DNA from: Ascidiimonas meishanensis | GTDB lineage: Bacteria > Bacteroidota > Bacteroidia > Flavobacteriales > Flavobacteriaceae | Length of the DNA stretch: 64,000 nt | Assembly (NCBI RefSeq): GCF_037782385.1 | Contig: NZ_JBBEXD010000003.1 | Span: 124,001-188,000, forward strand | Reading direction: 5' to 3' | Shown here: in pieces, positions 8,558 to 15,860 of the stretch | How positions within the stretch are numbered: position 1 is the first letter of the stretch | How the letters are laid out: each line of letters starts with the position of its first letter | Program-made: the position numbers and the translations under genes | The notes under the pieces: generated by a model | The model's input: the letters and a program-made list of their open reading frames with translations, nothing else | Database searches by the model: none | What the model was told of the DNA's origin: nothing

Positions 8558-10267
8558 ATGTTATACTACAACAAACCTCCTGAGGAATTTGATGCTATTG
8601 TAATTGGTACAGGCATCAGTGGTGGCTGGGCTGCCAAAGAGCTTTGTGAAAAAGGCCTAAAAACACTCGTGTTAGAACGCGGGCGCATGGTAAATCATAT
8701 TGAAGATTATATTACCGCACATTTAGATCCATGGGATTTTAAATACAAGGGTGAAATACCACAAGAAGAGCTCGTAAAGCAATTTAAGCAGCATAGAACT
8801 GGATATACGACTGATGAACCTCATAGACATTTCTTTGTAAATGATTTAGAACATCCATATAATGAAGAGAAGCGTTTTGATTGGATGAGAGGGTATCATG
8901 TTGGTGGGCGTTCTCTAATGTGGGGAAGACAAAGCTATCGGGTAGGAGATGTAGATTTTGAAGCAAATGCAAAAGAAGGTATAGCAGTAGATTGGCCTAT
9001 TAGATATAAGGATTTAAAACCTTGGTATGATTATGTAGAAAATTATATTGGTGTAAGTGGGGAAAATTTAGGACTTCCACAGTTACCAGATGGGCAGTTT
9101 TTAAAGCCTATGGAATTAAATTGTGTAGAAGATCATTTAAAAAATTCCATTGCTAAAAACTATACAGACCGTTTGTTGACTATAGGGCGTACCGCTCATA
9201 TAACGGAAGGCACAAAACCTGGACTTGGCAGATCTACCTGTCAATATAGAAACAGATGTATGAGAGGTTGTCCTTTTGGAGCTTATTTTAGTAGTAATTC
9301 TTCTACACTTCCTGCCGCGGAAGCTACTGGAAATATGACCTTAAGGCCGTATTCAATAGTTCATGAAATAGTATATGATAAGGATGCAAAAAGAGCAACT
9401 GGAGTAAGGGTTATTGATGCAGAAAGTAAAGAAACCATTGAATTTAAGGCTAAGGTGATTTTTGTTTGTGCTTCAACAATTGGCACAACCTCCATTCTGA
9501 TGCAATCAAAATCAGATCGTTTCCCTAATGGTTTGGGGAATGATTCTGGTGAATTGGGGCATAACCTAATGGATCATCATTTTAAAGCAGGCGCTTTTGG
9601 AAAGTATGACGGGTTTGATGACAAATATTATATAGGAAGAAGGCCTAATGGCATTTATATTCCTCGATTTAGAAATTTAGGAGGGGAAACAAATTCAAAA
9701 GATTTTCTTAGAGGATATGGTTATCAAGGAGGTGCAAGTCGTCAAGACTGGAGTGAAAGTATTAGGGAATTAAGTTATGGGAAAGACCTAAAAGAAGCCA
9801 TTTTGACTCCCGGTGGTTGGCAAGCCGGATTAATGGGCTTTGGTGAAACCCTTCCGTACCATGAAAACAAAATGTACTTAGATTATAATAAACCAGACCA
9901 ATGGGGTTTACCTACGGTTACCTTTGATGCAGAGTTCAAGGAAAATGAACTAAACATGCGTAAAGATATGATTGCACAGGCTATGGACATGTTAGAGAAG
10001 GCTGGTTTTAAAGAAGTAGAAGAATGGGATGATATTGGAGCTCCTGGTCTTGGAATTCATGAAATGGGAACAGCGCGAATGGGCCGAGACCGTAAGACTT
10101 CCGTATTAAATGGGAATAACCAAATCCACGATGTTCCTAACGTATATGTTACTGATGGCGCTGCAATGACCTCTGCCGCTTGTCAGAATCCTTCATTAAC
10201 GTATATGGCCTTAACCGCAAGAGCTGCTAATCACGCAGTGGAAGAACTCAAAAAAATGAATATTTAA
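8558..10267 (+). CDS. GMC oxidoreductase, cytochrome-linked sugar dehydrogenase large subunit
   Basis: The 569-residue flavoprotein carries an N-terminal FAD motif GTGISGGWAAKEL near residue 17. Its C-terminal GMC active-site region runs through GIHEMGTARMG and CQNPSLTYMAL. Three cysteines in the pattern C-x5-C-x3-C (residues 228, 234, 238) match the spacing of the [3Fe-4S] ligands in the alpha subunit of FAD glucose dehydrogenase. It has no signal peptide of its own and is followed 9 bp later by a small subunit with a twin-arginine start, so co-export as a complex is likely. It should oxidise a sugar hydroxyl, probably at C3, and pass electrons to a cytochrome c. Confidence 0.92.
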   Translation: MLYYNKPPEEFDAIVIGTGISGGWAAKELCEKGLKTLVLERGRMVNHIEDYITAHLDPWDFKYKGEIPQEELVKQFKQHRTGYTTDEPHRHFFVNDLEHPYNEEKRFDWMRGYHVGGRSLMWGRQSYRVGDVDFEANAKEGIAVDWPIRYKDLKPWYDYVENYIGVSGENLGLPQLPDGQFLKPMELNCVEDHLKNSIAKNYTDRLLTIGRTAHITEGTKPGLGRSTCQYRNRCMRGCPFGAYFSSNSSTLPAAEATGNMTLRPYSIVHEIVYDKDAKRATGVRVIDAESKETIEFKAKVIFVCASTIGTTSILMQSKSDRFPNGLGNDSGELGHNLMDHHFKAGAFGKYDGFDDKYYIGRRPNGIYIPRFRNLGGETNSKDFLRGYGYQGGASRQDWSESIRELSYGKDLKEAILTPGGWQAGLMGFGETLPYHENKMYLDYNKPDQWGLPTVTFDAEFKENELNMRKDMIAQAMDMLEKAGFKEVEEWDDIGAPGLGIHEMGTARMGRDRKTSVLNGNNQIHDVPNVYVTDGAAMTSAACQNPSLTYMALTARAANHAVEELKKMNI

Positions 10268-10276
10268 AGTCATACC

Positions 10277-10927
10277 ATGGAAAGAAGAGATGCCTTAAAA
10301 AGAATAGGATTATCAATGGGGTATGTGGTAGCTACCCCTACTATTTTAAGTATATTACAAAGTTGTAAAAATGAACCTAAATGGGTTCCTATTAATTTTT
10401 CACAGGAAGAAGGAAATATAATATATGATCTGGTTGATATTATTATTCCAAAAACAGATACTCCAGGAGCTACGGAATTAAATGTACCCCAATTTATAGA
10501 TATTTTTATACATGACGTATTTAGAGAAAATGGGTTAAAAGTTTTTAACGATAGTAAAAATGCTTTTATGAAAAAAATCAGAGAAGCAACCAAGCAGGAA
10601 GAAATAACGGAAGTTGCTCCAGACGTACTAACCTCCATGTTGGATAAATATCTTAAAATAAGTAAGGAACAGGAAATTGAATTAGGTCTTAAGATAGGAT
10701 TGCATACCAATGAAGAGGATAGAACTTCTTCACTAGAAAAACCTGCTCTTACAGAAGAGGATTTGACATATAATTTTCTGTCCACTATAAGAGGGTTAGC
10801 TATATGGGGCTTTAAGGAAAGTGAATATATAGGGGAAGAAGTATTAGCATATAAACCTATCCCAGGGGAGCAAAAAGGATGCGTAGACCTTAAGGAAACC
10901 ACAGGAGGAAAAGCTTGGTCTATTTAA
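10277..10927 (+). CDS. Gluconate 2-dehydrogenase subunit 3 family protein (gamma subunit)
   Basis: The 216-residue protein begins MERRDALKRIGLSMG, a twin-arginine-type start, followed by a hydrophobic stretch and ILQSC, a possible lipobox. The rest resembles the gluconate 2-dehydrogenase subunit 3 family, with IIPKTDTPGATE and a late RGLAIWGFKESEY region. In characterised complexes this subunit carries the Tat signal that brings the flavoprotein across the membrane and helps it fold. It lies 9 bp after the GMC gene. An open frame on the opposite strand over nearly the same bases is judged a shadow. Confidence 0.9.
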   Translation: MERRDALKRIGLSMGYVVATPTILSILQSCKNEPKWVPINFSQEEGNIIYDLVDIIIPKTDTPGATELNVPQFIDIFIHDVFRENGLKVFNDSKNAFMKKIREATKQEEITEVAPDVLTSMLDKYLKISKEQEIELGLKIGLHTNEEDRTSSLEKPALTEEDLTYNFLSTIRGLAIWGFKESEYIGEEVLAYKPIPGEQKGCVDLKETTGGKAWSI

Positions 10928-11046
10928 TACAAGACTTACAAAAGAAGAAACGTTAGTAATAAGTCGGCTTTTATGAATAATAACAGGCACCAATTTACTG
11001 TATTTAAATGCCTTTTTATTTTCAGTAGCTGAGATTAATTACAGCT

Positions 11047-11076
11047 ATCCTTTTAAGTAGATACACTTAAAAGGAT
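11047..11076. repeat. Perfect inverted repeat between convergent genes
   Basis: ATCCTTTTAAGT at 11047-11058 pairs perfectly with 11065-11076 around the 6-base loop AGATAC. Neither side has a T-run, so it is not a classical intrinsic terminator. It lies between the convergent subunit-3 and cytochrome c genes, where a shared bidirectional transcription stop would be expected. Weaker stems follow at about 11107-11128. Confidence 0.6.
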
Positions 11077-11169
11077 CCCTAGGTAAACTGTGTAGAAATA
11101 CAGTAACTCCCTTCCTAAAGAAAAGGAGCGCAAGTTGTTATTGATCCTTATAAGAAAGTAGGTGATTTT

Positions 11170-11652
11170 TTATAATGTTCTTAAATATTCTGCTAGAGAC
11201 CTTGCCTCTTCTTGCGTTAAATTCTGATTGAGCATAATCGCATTATTATAGGCTGCCATCAATGCTTTAGCAATAGGATCTTTTTTAAGCATTTCATCTG
11301 GATTCAGCATTATATTCATTACCCACTCCGGACTTCTTCTTTCATATATTCCAGTCATAGCAGGTCCAATAAGGCGTTGATTAACTAGATGACATTGTGT
11401 GCACTTTTGTTTGAATAGGCGCTCTCCTGCACTTGCCATTTCTTCATTAATAGCTGCGTCAAAAGTGATTTCTTTGATTGGCCCAATACCTTTATTTGAA
11501 AGATCTACTGGCACTTCTTTTTTATTCTCTTTAGTAGTGGTTTTTTCTTTTGTACGGTTGTATTCAAATCCCTTTTTTTCTTCTTTTTTATCACCGCAGC
11601 TGCACATAATGGCCACCAGCATGCTGCTGCCCAGAACTATTAATTTTTTCAT
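11170..11652 (-). CDS. c-type cytochrome lipoprotein
   Basis: The 160-residue protein has a short lipoprotein signal (AIMCSC) and a Lys/Glu-rich linker. Its single cytochrome c domain has the haem-binding motif KCTQCH in mid-protein, a downstream RLIGPAM segment and a later Met-containing stretch that can supply the axial ligand. It is the natural electron acceptor for the neighbouring GMC dehydrogenase, although it faces it convergently and is not in the same transcript. The substrate chain beyond it, probably a terminal oxidase, is not in the window. Confidence 0.9.
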   Translation of the reverse strand: MKKLIVLGSSMLVAIMCSCGDKKEEKKGFEYNRTKEKTTTKENKKEVPVDLSNKGIGPIKEITFDAAINEEMASAGERLFKQKCTQCHLVNQRLIGPAMTGIYERRSPEWVMNIMLNPDEMLKKDPIAKALMAAYNNAIMLNQNLTQEEARSLAEYLRTL

Positions 11653-11692
11653 GAAAGGTTTATTTATGGCATTAAAGATACTAAATCGATAC

Positions 11693-12658
11693 TTATATAT
11701 TCAAAGAATTTACAAATTCTAAAGCCCGTTTTTCGTTGTAATAAATATTGTTAGTATCATAGAAACCAACATGGCCGCCATATTTTGAAATTTCCAAATG
11801 TATATAAGGGTTTTCTTTGGCTTCTTTAACAGGAAAACACTCCTTAGATAGGAAAGAATCATTTTTTGCATTCAATATAAAAGCAGGTGTTTTTATCTCA
11901 TGAAGAAACTGTAGAGAACTGCACTTTTCGTAATAATCTAAGGCGTTTTTGAAACCATGAGCTTTAGACGTATAAAAGTCATCAAAATCTTTTAATGTAT
12001 GTATATTTTTAATGTCTTGATCGCTTACTAATTCGGGAAATTTTTTTTGTTTCCATCTCAGCTTTTCAAGAAGATGTTTTTTAAATCTTTGTGCATATAA
12101 TATGTTATTAGAACTATGTAATCTCAGCATAGAACCATATAAATAACAAGGCACAGATATGGCAATACCTGCTTTTATTTGAGAGGGTATTTTAGTGCGT
12201 TCTCCAAGATATTTGAGTGTGACATTTCCACCCAAACTAAATCCTTTAATAACGATAGCATTATAATTGTAATGAGATAAGATATGCTCAATAATTGCTT
12301 CTAAATCTTCTGAAGCACCAGAATGATAAGACTTATAAAGTAGATTAGGCTCTCCACTACAGCTTCTGAAATTTATAATTACAGCATCGTAGCCAGCCTG
12401 ATTGAATGTTTTTGCGGAGCCTTGAACATAAGGGCGGTCAGAATTTCCTTCAAGACCATGAAGCAAAATAATGAGTTTATGTGTTTTGGAAGAAGTATAG
12501 CACCAATCCATATCTATAAAATCTCCATCTAAAAGCTTTAGTCGTTCTCGCTTTGGATTAAGCCCATTCACACGTCTAACCAGTCCTGCATAGATGGTTG
12601 AAAAATGACCATTTTTAAAAAGAAGAGGAGGATTATATTGAGAAGCTAATAACGGCAT
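11693..12658 (-). CDS. YheT family alpha/beta hydrolase
   Basis: The 321-residue protein has the opening NGHFSTIYAGLVRR and the oxyanion region LIILLHGLEGNSDRPY of the YheT/ABHD1-3 family. The nucleophile elbow is GFSLGG, and HVGFYD near the end supplies the catalytic histidine. There is no signal peptide, so it is probably cytosolic or membrane-associated. Family members are lipid or short-chain esterases, and the natural substrate in bacteria is not settled. It lies 40 bp upstream of the cytochrome gene on the same strand. Confidence 0.88.
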   Translation of the reverse strand: MPLLASQYNPPLLFKNGHFSTIYAGLVRRVNGLNPKRERLKLLDGDFIDMDWCYTSSKTHKLIILLHGLEGNSDRPYVQGSAKTFNQAGYDAVIINFRSCSGEPNLLYKSYHSGASEDLEAIIEHILSHYNYNAIVIKGFSLGGNVTLKYLGERTKIPSQIKAGIAISVPCYLYGSMLRLHSSNNILYAQRFKKHLLEKLRWKQKKFPELVSDQDIKNIHTLKDFDDFYTSKAHGFKNALDYYEKCSSLQFLHEIKTPAFILNAKNDSFLSKECFPVKEAKENPYIHLEISKYGGHVGFYDTNNIYYNEKRALEFVNSLNI

Positions 12659-12952
12659 TGATAGAGTATATTACATTTGAATTACATATCTCCTAGTAAG
12701 TTTTGCTCTTTTAAAATAACTCTTATATCAATTTTGTGGTTATCAAAAACAGTATACAGCATAAGAACTAGGGATTTAAGTTTAAAATGATGCCAACTAA
12801 AAAAACGAGCATGTTAAAAACAAAGGAAAGTAGTTTTAGTGGGAAAATTTATAAATGGGATTACGATTTTTACTTTTAATTTATGTAAAAATTGTTTAGG
12901 TTCAACACTTAAAAGTAATGATAGTTACCACATTTTCAAACTAATTTTCTTT
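12659..12952. other. Intergenic stretch without a recognisable gene
   Basis: About 290 AT-rich bases lie between the YheT gene and the DUF1543 gene, both on the minus strand. I see no ORF of note, no strong hairpin with a T-run and no good TAnnTTTG box, although the YheT promoter must lie here. Confidence 0.4.
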
Positions 12953-13480
12953 TTACTTGTTCATAAATTCTTTTACAATGCTTCTTGGAAGCACATGATA
13001 TCCGTTATTAGGAACTAATTTCTTTATTTCTTCTGTAGGTTCTAGATGGACGTATAATTGATTTACTTGGTTTATTTCAATGCAATCGTCTACATCATAG
13101 AGATCGTCTTTATGTACTTGTTCATACCCAGTTAACAATTGCTTTAAAGCTCTATCCTTAACATTAACTGCTTTTTCATCTACCAGAAAAGTAATTGCGT
13201 GATGTTCTGTAAATTCTCCTGGTCTATACGCTCCCAAATTTATAAAGAATAACTTTTTATCAGTTTCTGAGGGCGTGTTGGAAAGAGTTACTTTATAACC
13301 GTCTACCACATTTAATTCCATAAAAGAATCAATATGCATTTTGTTAGGCAATCCAAACCATTTAGATAAGAGTTGTTGATAGGTATCTTCAATTTTTATA
13401 CCAGTGGCAAAGACCACATCATGTAATTCAATATTACTTTTAGGAGCCCTACCACCCAAATACACTGCAAACAATTTCAT
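12953..13480 (-). CDS. DUF1543 domain protein
   Basis: The 175-residue protein matches DUF1543: the strand MKLFAVYLGGRAPKSNIELHD (residues 1-21) is shared by the family, and a second related half begins at INQVNQLYVHLEP near residue 136. There is no signal peptide or membrane segment. The family's function is unknown. It is a stand-alone minus-strand gene between the YheT hydrolase and the membrane XRE regulator. Confidence 0.8.
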   Translation of the reverse strand: MKLFAVYLGGRAPKSNIELHDVVFATGIKIEDTYQQLLSKWFGLPNKMHIDSFMELNVVDGYKVTLSNTPSETDKKLFFINLGAYRPGEFTEHHAITFLVDEKAVNVKDRALKQLLTGYEQVHKDDLYDVDDCIEINQVNQLYVHLEPTEEIKKLVPNNGYHVLPRSIVKEFMNK

Positions 13481-13620
13481 CTTCCTGAGTTAGGGTATAA
13501 AATTAAAAGAATCTCTAAAGAATTCTAACTAATTCTGTAACTTTTCTTCTTTTGTGCTGCTTTTATTTGAATGTGTTATGTTTTTACTTTACTATTTGAG
13601 CAATCTAAAAGATGGATGGT

Positions 13621-14457
13621 TTAAGAGGCAATAGCGGCTCTTTTCTTTTTGATGAATTCTACCACCATATATAGCATGATAATCCCTGAAATTTGCGCCA
13701 TATTGAGAAAAAAGAGACCAATAAAAGCAAGAACAACAGTTACTGAAAATATACCAGTAATAATTTCAAGAGCACCTGTAATTGGTGCAATTATACCTAA
13801 TTGACGTCTTAATTTTAGAATGGCAATACCTAACAATATTCCTATAGTTCCAAAGCAAAATGATTTCATAGCCATACTGAGTTCTACATTGTCTTGAATA
13901 AAATAAATAGAAGAGATATCATAAATGGTAGAAAGTACATAGGCAAAAAGCATCATAAAGGCAGTAGTGCGTAATAAATGGTTTTTAAAAATAGCGCCTG
14001 TTGCAATATAGCCTCGGAAAAAAATTATATAAAAAACAGTACTCGCCAGTTTCACTATGGTATATGTGGTGGTTGAAAAGATAAACTCATTCTCAAAGAA
14101 GCGAAAGTAGTCGGCTATATATTCAATAAAACTGAATATAAAATAGATCACACCAAAAATCCATGCAATATTAAGGTTTCTAATAAGAGACTGTACAGAT
14201 GCATCGTCTTTTAAGTCTAACATCATAAAATTGCGTAGATTAGACTCTAAGTGAGTTATGGATGTTATTTGATCAAAGTCTACTTCTAGCGCATTTAAGA
14301 TAGTTTTGATTGTATAACTCCTGGGCATTACTTCACCAGCTTCAATTCTTTGAATGGTGCGTACATTAATATTACATTTTTCTACAAGTTCTTCTTGTGT
14401 AAACCCCTTTTGCTTTCTGATTTCTGATATTCTAAGTCCAAGTTCCGGCTGTTTCAT
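13621..14457 (-). CDS. XRE-family regulator with a C-terminal membrane domain
   Basis: The 278-residue protein begins with a classical helix-turn-helix of the Cro/CI (XRE) family (residues 8-62, with KGFTQEELVEK and NVRTIQRIEAGE). From about residue 93 it has five or six hydrophobic helices. It is therefore likely a membrane-tethered DNA-binding protein. The upstream region has a near-consensus promoter (TTG, 20 bp, TACTATTG) and, just upstream of that, two tandem 11-bp repeats that could be its own operator. Signal and targets are unknown. Confidence 0.87.
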   Translation of the reverse strand: MKQPELGLRISEIRKQKGFTQEELVEKCNINVRTIQRIEAGEVMPRSYTIKTILNALEVDFDQITSITHLESNLRNFMMLDLKDDASVQSLIRNLNIAWIFGVIYFIFSFIEYIADYFRFFENEFIFSTTTYTIVKLASTVFYIIFFRGYIATGAIFKNHLLRTTAFMMLFAYVLSTIYDISSIYFIQDNVELSMAMKSFCFGTIGILLGIAILKLRRQLGIIAPITGALEIITGIFSVTVVLAFIGLFFLNMAQISGIIMLYMVVEFIKKKRAAIAS

Positions 14458-14482
14458 AAGATGTTGTTTTTTGTTGATGGTA

Positions 14483-14516
14483 CAATAGTAACCATGATCT
14501 TTAAATCCTGCAAAAA
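14483..14516 (-). promoter_or_regulatory. Promoter of the membrane XRE regulator
   Basis: On the minus strand TTTTTG (14511-14516) is followed after 20 bp by TACTATTG (14483-14490), one mismatch from TAnnTTTG. This is the right spacing for a Bacteroidetes promoter and lies about 25 bp upstream of the start codon at 14457. Confidence 0.6.
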
Positions 14517-14521
14517 CATAT

Positions 14522-14543
14522 ACCCGTCATTTACCCGACATTT
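14522..14543 (-). repeat. Two tandem 11-bp repeats, candidate operator
   Basis: ACCCGTCATTT and ACCCGACATTT lie head to tail with one mismatch and a period of 11 bp, one helical turn. They are 5 bp upstream of the -33 element of the XRE gene's promoter. The position fits an activator or autoregulator site. Confidence 0.5.
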
Positions 14544-14821
14544 TTTCTAAGGCGCATTGTTTAATGAAACTGCACAGGTTTTGTTCATTTTTAAATGTAA
14601 AAAGTTAAGGACATTTTTAAACTTATAAACATGATATATGGAAAAAACTAGTGAGCTAGCTATTTTTCTTATAGATTCATTTATAAATATAGCGTTCTAA
14701 TTTGCTTCTTATTCCTACACTAAAGGTGTTATAAGTATAGAATTTAACCCTGTTTTAACTTTTTGTTTATTGATTTTTTAACCGGTATTCATTATTTTTA
14801 AGTAATCTAAATTAATTTAAT
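14544..14821. other. Intergenic region between divergent genes
   Basis: This AT-rich stretch lies between the XRE regulator and the 74-codon gene. It holds an imperfect hairpin around CTAGTGAGCTAG (about 14648-14659) with A and T runs at its sides, which could be weak termination or nothing. It must contain the promoter of the small gene, but no clear TAnnTTTG box is seen. No ORF or RNA gene was recognised. Confidence 0.35.
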
Positions 14822-15046
14822 ATGGAATCACAATTAGTATTAGAAGCTACCGCATATGAGCAACAAAAACTGCGTTTTAGAACTACAGATGATCGCATCA
14901 TGGCAGCACGTAAATTGCGTAAATTTATTTTAGACCTTAATGAAATTTATAAAAATACCAAGGATGCTGCTTTAATGGATTTAATGAAAAAGCTTACCGA
15001 AAAGAAGCGAAAAGTAGAGAAAAGACTCAAAGGGAGGGCTACTTAA
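14822..15046 (+). CDS. Small conserved-looking basic protein, function unknown
   Basis: This 74-residue protein is helical and highly charged, with a strongly basic C-terminus (TEKKRKVEKRLKGRA). It has no signal peptide or membrane segment. The ATG follows an AT-rich leader, and codon use looks like that of neighbouring genes, so it is probably real. A nucleic-acid or protein binding role is possible from composition alone; I do not recognise a family. The gene ends 72 bp before the thioesterase. Confidence 0.7.
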   Translation: MESQLVLEATAYEQQKLRFRTTDDRIMAARKLRKFILDLNEIYKNTKDAALMDLMKKLTEKKRKVEKRLKGRAT

Positions 15047-15097
15047 AATCTTTTATATAAATCTCAATAAAATTATGCACGCATAGCATGTCTTCCT

Positions 15098-15105
15098 TAT
15101 TTTTG
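15098..15105 (+). promoter_or_regulatory. Possible promoter -7 box for the thioesterase
   Basis: TATTTTTG matches TAnnTTTG and ends 13 bp before the ATG at 15119, so transcripts from it would have only a few leader bases. No -33 TTG is seen. Confidence 0.35.
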
Positions 15106-15118
15106 TAAAAAAGAAGGA

Positions 15119-15601
15119 ATGTACCTTAAAGACTTTGAAATTAGATGGAACGATTTAGATGCGAATAGACACTTGGCAAATGCATCTTATATAAGTTTCG
15201 CCGCCCATACGCGAATGTCTTTCTTAATGGAATGCGGTTTTGATCATACCATGTTAGGGAAGCACAATATAGGCCCTGTGGTATTTTATGAACATATTTA
15301 TTACTTTAAAGAGGTGTTTTCAGGAAAACCAGTTAGAGTATCGCTAGAACTTACTGGTTTAAGCGCAGATGGAATGTTTTTTGAATTCAGACATAATTAT
15401 TATGATTACAAAGGCCAAAATTTTGCGCATTGCGAGATAATGGGTGCTTGGATTGATTTAAAGGATCGTAAACTAATATCGTTACCAACAGAGCTTTCAG
15501 AACTATTTGACAAGGTAGAAAAGCCTTCAGATTTTAAAATTCTTACCAAGGCAGATACTCGTAAATATCAAAAATCACCCGTGAATCTTGAAGAGGTTTG
15601 A
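15119..15601 (+). CDS. Acyl-CoA thioesterase, hot-dog fold (4HBT type)
   Basis: The 160-residue cytosolic protein resembles 4-hydroxybenzoyl-CoA thioesterase-like enzymes. The opening FEIRWNDLDANRHLANASY contains the catalytic Asp of the family, DxNxHxxN/S. A hot-dog core follows with FEFRHNYYD. Such enzymes hydrolyse acyl-CoA or acyl-ACP thioesters; the chain specificity cannot be read from sequence. It stands alone, followed by a repeat-like non-coding region. Confidence 0.87.
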   Translation: MYLKDFEIRWNDLDANRHLANASYISFAAHTRMSFLMECGFDHTMLGKHNIGPVVFYEHIYYFKEVFSGKPVRVSLELTGLSADGMFFEFRHNYYDYKGQNFAHCEIMGAWIDLKDRKLISLPTELSELFDKVEKPSDFKILTKADTRKYQKSPVNLEEV

Positions 15602-15621
15602 AATCTTAGTAATCTTAAATA

Positions 15622-15852
15622 ACGTGAGTTCGATCTAATTTCAGTATTTATATTTTAATGTAAAATAGGGTTTTTGAATTATTAAAAACACGGTATATAA
15701 GTCACTTACGTTCATTTTCTTTGCTTGTCCAGGACCGAACGTAAAAAAAACAGCTAGTAGCTGTTTTTAGTGAAGCAGCCAGATGGCTTGGGGAAACCAA
15801 AAGAAAAGACAATTTCGAACTCGATTTTAATTCTTATTTACGTCGAACTGAC
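15622..15852. repeat. Non-coding repeat-like element with imperfect terminal inverted repeats
   Basis: GTGAGTTCGATCTAA (15624-15638) at the left and the reverse complement of 15838-15852 (GTCAGTTCGACGTAA) at the right agree at 12 of 15 positions. A third AGTTCGA copy lies inverted near 15815. Between them are CTTTGCTTGTCCAGGACCG and a terminator hairpin. No coding frame is seen. The segment fills nearly the whole gap between two convergent genes and looks like a miniature or decayed intergenic repeat; it may occur elsewhere in the genome. Confidence 0.45.
15746..15768. terminator. Bidirectional intrinsic terminator
   Basis: AAAAACAGC (15746-15754) pairs with GCTGTTTTT (15760-15768) around the 5-base loop TAGTA. 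A-runs on one side and T-runs on the other fit termination of both the thioesterase gene (plus) and the EamA gene (minus). Confidence 0.75.
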
Positions 15853-15860
15853 TTTAAATA

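Noticed and set aside
10270..10902. A 210-codon open frame on the minus strand opposite the subunit 3 gene
   Set aside because: It mirrors the plus-strand gene, has a Ser/Leu-rich composition without recognisable motifs, and lies fully within a gene with a clear Tat start and family signature.
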